From positions 107,553,501-107,617,500 of the forward strand of contig CM042021.1 in the NCBI GenBank assembly GCA_023525975.1: a DNA stretch of 64,000 nucleotides, given 5' to 3'. Each line of letters begins with the position of its first letter. The first letter of the stretch is position 1. Origin of the DNA: Smallanthus sonchifolius (taxonomy: Eukaryota; Streptophyta; Magnoliopsida; Asterales; Asteraceae). Shown piece by piece: positions 57,649-64,000 of this stretch. The position numbers were made by a program, and so were the translations under genes. The notes beneath the pieces were generated by a model. That model was not told the origin of the DNA, did no database searches, and saw only the letters and a program-made list of their open reading frames with translations.

Positions 57649-58433
57649 TCTATGAAAAAGAAATCATAAGTCGGTAGTTAGGATAGACATTCAAGAATAA
57701 TAAAAGTGACAATATTTGTAAATAAAATCACGCATTCATTAATATTAATGTCTTACAAGATAAATAAAACATATATGTTGAATTACAAATGAAATATAAA
57801 GACAAAACTGACTAATCAAAGTTCAAGGTTCGGATGAATGATACTAGTGAGCATGTTTTAGCCTATAAGTGAGCACTCACTCCAAGGGTCCCCATGTAAG
57901 TGTGACTCATAACGAACTTGCCTCACTTTCCTTTGACAAGACCCCCAGTGTACAGGCGCTCACCCTTCCAGATTACACGTGTCTCTAGTATCACTATCTA
58001 AGCCTTTGATTTTGATGGGAACATTATGGATTGGGCCTTTCCCAAGAGTTGGATTCAGCTTCACAAGTCAGCTTCCTTTTCTTGAATGGGAGTTGGGCCT
58101 CAGAAATGGTTCTAGCATGGCAATCTTGGTCTTCGGATTCTGAATCGCTTGATATGTTGATTACTTTAGGCTTTGGTGCGGGCTTAACATTATGTTTCGA
58201 GGGCAGCAGGCTTCCAGAATAAGATGATGGTGGTGAGATTAGCCTGCTCCAACTAATTGGGCTTTGGGACCCCTCATCAGAAGGAAAGCTTGAGTTGCTA
58301 GAGATGTCGCAGAATACGATTACATACTAAAGATAAGAAAGTTAGTGGATTAGAATCACATAATCACATAAGTTTCAAAGGGGAGCTTAGGTTATAGTCT
58401 AGGTCAAATGGTTGCCTAATTCTCTATAACCAC
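57649..58433 (-). other. Tekay-outer leader
   Basis: Untranslated leader between primer site and gag. The plus-strand frame at 58031-58222 is not supported by anything. No other structure seen. Confidence 0.6.
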
Positions 58434-58446
58434 GGCTATGATACCA
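58434..58446 (-). other. Tekay-outer primer-binding site
   Basis: Minus strand TGGTATCATAGCC, one base off the initiator Met-tRNA complement, three bases from the LTR at 58450. Confidence 0.9.
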
Positions 58447-58449
58447 ATC

Positions 58450-61229
58450 TGTCACACCCCAACCGTGTATCTCAACCACGGGTGCGACTTAATTGATAAA
58501 AGAACACAATGGAATAAAGACATTTACTATTAAAGTTTCATAATATTAAAAACCTAATTACATAAGTTTTAGAATTCAAAGAAAACAAATAACATGTTCA
58601 AAAGACAAAACACTTAAAAATAGAACTTCTTCAATAGATATCTAGGAAAATCCTATGTATTCTTGACTTGACCTATCACGAGCTTAATCACCTGAAACAT
58701 GTACGAAAAACAAGTGTCAACTAAAAATAGTTGGTGAGAAGTCGTAGGTTTAATAAAAGTATATGCTTGGCAAAAGTAACAATTCATACTTCAAGATCAT
58801 CATATAGTACGTAAAATAAAACAAACACATGATTAGCAAATCCAACCTAAATGATGAATAAAGAATAAGTGGTACAACCCTCAATTTGCACTAATAACGA
58901 ATAAGATGTCCAACCAAAAGTTGTCCATAAAGTATATGCGGTTTCCATCCTTTGGCCCATATCTGTACTACCGTTGGCTTGAAAGGTTCAAGTTAAGGAT
59001 TTGCAAGTTTAACGTTTATCATGTTGTAGTCATTTATTCACATACATATAAGATTCACTTGTTTTAGAATTTTTTGAAAAAGAACGTGTTTTAACGCGTG
59101 CCAACACGTACATGTTTCCCCCAAAACGATTTGAATAAAGTGGGGCTATGAAGTCTCACCTTGAAAGCTAGACGAGATAAGAGACTTGAACAAATAAACG
59201 AGATGAATCACGGACCAGACCCTAAACAAATAAATAAACTAGTTTTAAGGTAGGTTCATTGGTTACGAGTGTTAGATAGGCGGTTCGGGTCATAAGGTTA
59301 AGAATTAGTTGCAAAATAGGGTTTTTAGTTGTTTTTCTGATTTGGACAGCAAAGTAGCTTAACAGAAATAGGCTTGTTAAAAGTATCAGACGACGTCCAA
59401 AAATTATGAAATTTTATATGGGATTATTTTAAGTTCTTCCAAACAAGTTTCGTTTAGAAAGTTTTTCCATTTGAGACTCGGATCATAGCCAAAACAGTCC
59501 AACAAGACAGAAGGTATTGAAAAAGATTTCTGTCCCGTTTTGGATACTACGGAGTCGTACTTTTGAATTAGAAAATGAGTCAATTATGGTTGGAAAGGAA
59601 ATTCAACGAACTACGTCATGGAATTTGAGTTTGCTCAGTTTCTATTAATTATGGTCAGGTTATGCTCAGTTAAAGTCAGCACAGTTTCTGTCCAAAATCA
59701 ATGGTTGCACTTAAGTGGACCGTTTAGGGTTTTAAGATTACCGAACGCGTAAATAAAAACTAGATGAATGTTATTATGTTATTATAATACATAATATAAT
59801 CAGATTAGGTTAGCCAAAACGTCCCGTGTCGCCGGTCTAGCCATGATATTCACAAAAACGTTTTGGAGAATCACATAATACAATCGGCATAGCCGATACG
59901 AGCAAGCGGATTCTATGTTTAAATTAGCGTGTGAATTCATATAAGTGATAATACATAATTACTAACATTTTTTAAGTTATCAAGAATATACTAAAGCATC
60001 GGCAGAGCCACTTTTTCAATAGTTGTCTTGAGGATTCACCTAATGCGACGGCATAGCCGCCATTGCAAACAGGATCCTTTGTTTGTTAGTTGGTGATGTT
60101 AGCTTGATTTATTAGTTTGATTAAGATTATTAGAGGGTTTTTTGGGCTAAGGTTTCACATGATCAAGTGATCTATCATGGATAGAAAATAGAAAAAGATT
60201 GAGGGGATGAAGAAAGAATGAAATAAAAAGATGGTATTGAACTTCGGAGGGTTACTTACTTGTTTGATCTTCAACTCTTGGAATCCTCTAAGGATTTTCA
60301 AAAAATTCAAAGGGGAGGGCAGGGATTTTGCAACTTATGAAAGTTTGGGAGTGTTTGAGAGAGAATTAGTAAAGAAAACAAGATTCTAAGCCTCCTATTT
60401 ATACTAATGGGTGAAGGGGTGTAAAAATGGAATGTCTTGAAAAACACTTTAGGGTTTTAGGGGGGCTCAAATATGCGAAATTCAGCTGATATACGGCTGG
60501 ATTTTTATGATTTCTTGCTTGGGCTAGGTCTAAGAGTAGGTGGGTTGGGTCCTAGCTTGGCCCGGTTGAGTGCGCGCATTCAAAAATTACGATTTTAAGC
60601 ATTTCTAAGCGAAATTGGAAAATGTTTTCAACATGAAAGTTGATTGTCATAAAAAAAAAATGAGTATGTTTAGCTAAAAAAATTTAAGTCAAAGTTACGT
60701 TATTCGCGTACGGTAGTTGGCGGTCGGTGGGCGAGAAAACGGACTTTTTGATCGTTTTTCGAATTTCAGGATTTATTTAAGGAAATTTTTGCAAACAAAC
60801 TTTGTTTTAAATAAATAAGTGAATATGTTAAACATTTAAAACATAAATTAATGTCACGTTAGACGAATTTGTCGGTTGTGGACGGTACGCAGCTAACGGC
60901 GGTTTAAAAGGCGAACGATCGCACGAAAGTACTAACTAGTACTTTTAAGTATCAAATCACTTTGAATGAGTTATAAAAATATGTTTGAGGTGTATGGGGT
61001 GGTTCATGTGTATTTAATGTGTCATAATGATCAATTAAGTCTATGTGTGATCCATGAATCGATCTCAGTTAAGCATAAGTCTTTGTAATCAAGCATAAAC
61101 GTAATGTTTCACATGTGAACTAGTATTGTAACAATGTATGAATAGGATTTCAAGTAAAATGAAATGTCATGCGGATTTTCATTGATAAGTCTAGAACGAG
61201 TACAAGTAGTGAAAATCAGAAGTGTCACA
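58450..61229 (-). repeat. Tekay-outer 5' LTR (2,780 bp)
   Basis: Uninterrupted partner of the split LTR. Contains the empty site GAGAATTAGTAAAG (60361-60374) of Tekay-inner. On the minus strand CAAGTAAGT (near 60255) and CATGTTTCAGGTG (near 58690-58702) could be intron borders. No gene. Confidence 0.95.
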
Positions 61230-61234
61230 ATAGT

Positions 61235-61966
61235 GTCGCTCTGGACTTAGTGTCGTTACTACTAGTGTCGTGTATGTGCATGGCGACACTGTTAGTGTCG
61301 TCAACTTAGTGTTGTTACTACTAGTGTCGTGTATGTGCATGGCGACATTGTTAGTGTCGTCAACTTAGTGTCGCATGAAGGAAATGACCCATGTCCCAAT
61401 CATTGGCCAACCTCGGGAGGCGTACATCATCGTCCCCGATTAGTGTCTCCTGGTGAAGATGGCGACACTATTAGTGTCGCCCCAAGAAGATCTTCATCAA
61501 TAGGCTCGTTTTCAACCCAAGTTTCCAACTTTTTACGTTCAAATCGTTTGTTTAACTCCCATGAAGCTTGATCTAGGCTTATTTAATCATTTTACATGTA
61601 AAAATCCATGCTTTGAGTTCAAAACCCTAGTTTTACCCCCCAAAACCCATTTAAACTGAAAACCAGAGGTTTTAGGCTCGATTCTTACCTCAAAACACTC
61701 TTCTTCAATAGTGGAGAAATGGATTGGAGCAGCTTCGAAACAAAATGCTTGATGTTCTTGAGCTTTCTCTCTCTAGACTCTCTCTCTCTTTCTCTCTCTA
61801 TGAATTTTGTGTGTTTGTAGGTGAATGGAGGCTGGAGTAAGGTTACAACCTGGTGTAGTAGGGTTGTAGAGCCTACATAGGCCAAGCCCATGACCTTAGG
61901 CCCATCATTCTTATTCTTTTTTCTTATTAAGCCCATTAAGGATTGTCGGGTTTTGCCGGTGTTACA
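61235..61966 (-). mobile_element. LTR-E, right segment
   Basis: On the minus strand starts TGTAACACCGGC at 61966, a normal LTR start. Contains the AGTGTCG cluster, a 59-bp tandem repeat and a CT-rich run (61765-61800). The 5 bp beyond 61966 are TTATG, but I find no matching TTATG/TG near 38400. Confidence 0.6.
61246..61363 (+). repeat. Two tandem 59-bp units rich in AGTGTCG / CGACACT
   Basis: Units at 61246-61304 and 61305-61363 differ at two or three bases. Each has GGCGACA(C/T)TGTTAGTGTCGTC, an imperfect hairpin. Confidence 0.95.
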
Positions 61967-62202
61967 TTATGAAACTACCCTAACAGCAAAGAAATATGAG
62001 GAGATAGAGGGAGAGAAAGATGTTTATTTCATTGATAAATGTGCTAATAACCATTGGAATACATGATAAGCATATTTATAATGGGATAAAACCTATCTAT
62101 ACAATTGTTAATAACCACAATAAATAATATTATATTTATAACTTGCTTCTATTTATTCTTTATTGAACGACCATTTACATATATAAAGGGGTGGGTTTCA
62201 CT
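61967..62202. other. Unassigned AT-rich stretch
   Basis: No ORF or family motif recognised; nothing further seen. Confidence 0.5.
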
Positions 62203-62600
62203 AAAAGTTTTGAAAACCATTTTGTCACCGTTGAATCTGCTTGATGAACTTTTTACATAGTGACATTTTCATAAGGTAAGGACACGATGTAATAATGTAT
62301 ACATGTACTTTATTCACCGGTGTAATCAACAATGAAATACGCTATAGTTTCTAATATTGTATTCACTAGTGTTCACTTGTGAGTACAACATGTTTATAGT
62401 TTAACTACGAAAGCGTCCTCATGTTCATATAGTGTATTGACTAGTGAATACACTATTTGTTCGCATGAAGTGCATTCACTAGTAAATACAAATTGCTTTT
62501 TGCGTTAATTACAAAATTGTATCGTATAATTTTTTTTTCATCAAACAGATATAATCGATGAAAGATGGTTTTCATTTTCTAAAATGGTTCTCAAAATTTT
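62203..62600. mobile_element. Possible small inverted-repeat element (MITE- or Helitron-like)
   Basis: AAAAGTTTTGAAAACCATTT (62203-62222) and AAAATGGTTCTCAAAATTTT (62581-62600) are imperfect reverse complements. The 400-bp interior is non-coding and repeats a CATTCACTAGTGAATAC-like motif (around 62355, 62440, 62470). No clear TSD, so the class is open. Confidence 0.4.
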
Positions 62601-63100
62601 AATGGTTGTTATTTGGAACTGTTAATATATGTGTATATACGTGTGTGTTGAGAATTTCATCTATAATCGAAAACATGTGTGAAGTTCAAGGGCACATATA
62701 TAAAATCTATATGTCCCGAGGACTACTTGGCTAGGGTTGAGCAGAAACCAGTCTGGACGAGTCAAACTAGCTGCATGTACCTGACCATCCCAAGTTGTTG
62801 TAATTGTCTAGTTCTTGGTTAGCATTATGAGTGTTTCCTAGTTTTCTGGTCTAGTCTATGAAAAAAAATGTGAAACTGGTCGGAACCCAAGTCCATTCAA
62901 CTTCTTATGTAAGTTACAACACCAAGTTTAGGACGTTTTAGCTTCCTAAACATTTAACCTTAATTTGATACACTAACTATTGAAAGTTTAAAGTATACTT
63001 ATTTATTATTTACAATTGTCCAAGTGTCATTAGTGTAGACTATGTTTTAGGGTTAAAGTTGTAATATGTATTATGTAACGGTTTAAGTTGTAATTAGATT
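62601..63100. other. Unassigned stretch before a copia LTR
   Basis: No gene seen. The start of the LTR that ends at 63258 lies in or after this stretch but could not be fixed. Confidence 0.4.
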
Positions 63101-63258
63101 AGGTTAATACGGTGTTTACCAAACGATGCATCATTTGAAGGCGCGTGTGTGTATGGCGTCGATGAAGAACAAACGCAAGCGAATTCATAATCAAAATTCT
63201 TGTTTAAGTGTTAATCTCCATTTCTTGTTCATACAATTTTGCATCTGATTTACCAACA
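63101..63258 (+). mobile_element. 3' part of a Ty1/copia 5' LTR
   Basis: Ends TACCAACA, two bases before a perfect Met-type primer site at 63261-63272 (TGGTATCAGAGC). The left border is not determined. The leader after it (63273-63451) is cut by a second copia LTR. Confidence 0.65.
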
Positions 63259-63260
63259 AT

Positions 63261-63272
63261 TGGTATCAGAGC
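63261..63272 (+). other. Copia primer-binding site
   Basis: TGGTATCAGAGC, complement of initiator Met-tRNA 3' end. Confidence 0.9.
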
Positions 63273-63576
63273 GGTCTTAAAGATCCATTCAAAAGGAGAC
63301 AAAGATCGATTATCATTCATCAGCATCAAGCGATTAAAAAAAAGTCGGGCGACATTTTGAATCAGAAACACCGACTAAGAAGCAACGTTCATTGAAGAAA
63401 CCATTGAAGAGAATCTTTCTCGGAAACAACAATTGAAGCAGCGATTGAAATTGTTGGAACCTGTCAAACCGTTGTATTCTAGACAAAGTATATAGGCTAG
63501 ATTGCAATTATTGTAAAGTTAAGAAATTGGTCTGAGAGTCGCTAGCGACACTCTAAGAGTCACCAAGTCGGTCTCA

Positions 63577-63599
63577 GCCGACACTCTCAGAGTGTCGGC
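63577..63599. repeat. Perfect palindrome in copia LTR
   Basis: 11-bp arms GCCGACACTCT and AGAGTGTCGGC around a single C, 30 bp upstream of the TATA box. Confidence 0.95.
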
Positions 63600-63628
63600 C
63601 ATGCTCTAGCCGACTCTTAAAGGATTTC

Positions 63629-63636
63629 TATAAATA
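63629..63636 (+). promoter_or_regulatory. TATA box of copia LTR
   Basis: TATAAATA, 293 bp before the LTR end. Confidence 0.65.
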
Positions 63637-63924
63637 CCTAACCAATCACTTAACATTTAGATCTTTTGCTTGTTTGTTGTCATAATTCGTAATTGCTTAG
63701 CTTGTTTGAGGGGTGGTTGTAGTCGTTTCATGTCAAGGAGCTTATCTGTAATCATTTGAGTGGATCGTAATGAGAATTTGAAGTTTGTGTTTCATTGTTT
63801 GTTTGCTCTTCATCTTTGTTTCTATTGATTTATTAACAAACAACTCGTCTATAGCTGATTTGTTGATCTGATCTTGTCTAGAATCATTCTAGCACGAAGA
63901 TCCAACTGTTCAGGACCTACAATT

Positions 63925-63936
63925 TGGTATCGGAGA
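63925..63936 (+). other. Primer-binding site variant
   Basis: TGGTATCGGAGA, two or three bases off the Met-type site, three bases after the LTR. The rest of the window (63937-64000) is leader. Confidence 0.7.
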
Positions 63937-64000
63937 TTCTGCTTGAACTTTAAAGGTCTTGGAGATTTAGAAACAGGAACATGAGAATACCTAGGATTTA

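Larger units (their letters stand above)
38862..61229 (-). mobile_element. Tekay-outer: complete decayed chromovirus-type Ty3 element, hosting Tekay-inner
   Basis: 3' LTR 38862-40775 + 52262-53119 (interrupted), interior 53120-58449, 5' LTR 58450-61229. TSD ATAGT at 38857-38861 and 61230-61234. Both LTRs run TGTCACACCCC...GTGTCACA on the plus strand, 2,772 and 2,780 bp. Primer site 58434-58446. All domains are present in fragments: gag, protease, RT, RNase H, integrase, chromodomain. About 6 percent difference by eye over the first 130 bp of the LTRs, more than in Tekay-inner, in agreement with being the older host. Confidence 0.9.
63452..63921 (+). mobile_element. Ty1/copia 5' LTR (470 bp), element continues beyond window
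   Basis: TGTTGGAACC to CAGGACCTACA, followed by a primer site at 63925. Its ends resemble those of Sire-1 (TGTTAGGA, GGACCTACA). It has a palindrome at 63577-63599 (arms GCCGACACTCT, 1-nt centre), a second, GTCGCTAGCGAC, at 63538-63549, and TATAAATA at 63629-63636, a good TATA box. The element is inserted in the leader of the previous copia element; its coding part is outside. Confidence 0.8.

Noticed and set aside
58031..58222. 63-codon plus frame in Tekay-outer leader
   Set aside because: Antisense to the element, no domain or conservation visible.
1..64000. Host protein-coding genes, rRNA, CRISPR, bacterial-type operons
   Set aside because: All long frames belong to retroelements; no other gene-like structure could be supported.

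Overview
The window is plant nuclear DNA made almost wholly of LTR retrotransposons; I find no host gene, rRNA gene, true tRNA gene or CRISPR array. AT-rich LTRs of 2.5-3.5 kb, Met-initiator-type primer sites (TGGTATCAGAGCC), an Athila primer site (TGGCGCCGTTGCCGGGGA), chromodomain Ty3 elements and a Sirevirus-like Ty1/copia element point to a large-genome eudicot. The extra ORF of the copia element recalls proteins abundant in Asteraceae annotations, so Asteraceae is my low-confidence guess.

Layout. 1-1279 is the end of a plus-strand Ty3 LTR cut by the window edge; 1280-4189 is LTR debris including a minus-strand LTR next to its primer site. From 4190 to 36025 there is a nest whose joints I could resolve by 5-bp target-site duplications (TSDs). 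An Athila-type remnant ('Athila-B': gag remnant, primer site, LTR) has its LTR split by solo LTR S1 (5677-5829 + 33219-35561, TSD CAATC). S1 is split by 'Athila-A' (5830-33213, minus strand, TSD CTTGC). Athila-A holds solo LTR S2 (8440-10926, TSD CTCAC), solo LTR S3 (11884-15434, TSD GTCGG) and a 13.4-kb Sirevirus-like copia element 'Sire-1' (17710-31159, plus strand, TSD GGACA). Athila-A encodes gag and protease only, with no RT, RNase H or integrase visible.

36026-38400 is a decayed minus-strand Ty3 gag-pol fragment. 38400-61966 is a second nest: an LTR ('LTR-E') interrupted by 'Tekay-outer' (38862-61229, minus strand, TSD ATAGT), whose 3' LTR is interrupted by 'Tekay-inner' (40776-52256, plus strand, TSD AATTA). 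The uninterrupted sister LTR of Tekay-outer preserves the empty insertion site near 60364. 61967-64000 carries an inverted-repeat element and the start of two nested Ty1/copia elements.

Functionally every element is a copy-and-paste retroelement: Gag forms the particle, protease matures it, RT/RNase H copies the RNA from the tRNA primer and integrase inserts the cDNA. All copies here carry stops, frameshifts or deletions. Sire-1 also encodes a roughly 1,000-aa extra protein (ORF2) behind a consensus splice acceptor. Several unrelated LTR families carry short GC-rich hairpins, and three Ty3 LTRs carry tRNA-like modules with A/B boxes or T-arms and T-runs inside what looks like a leader intron.
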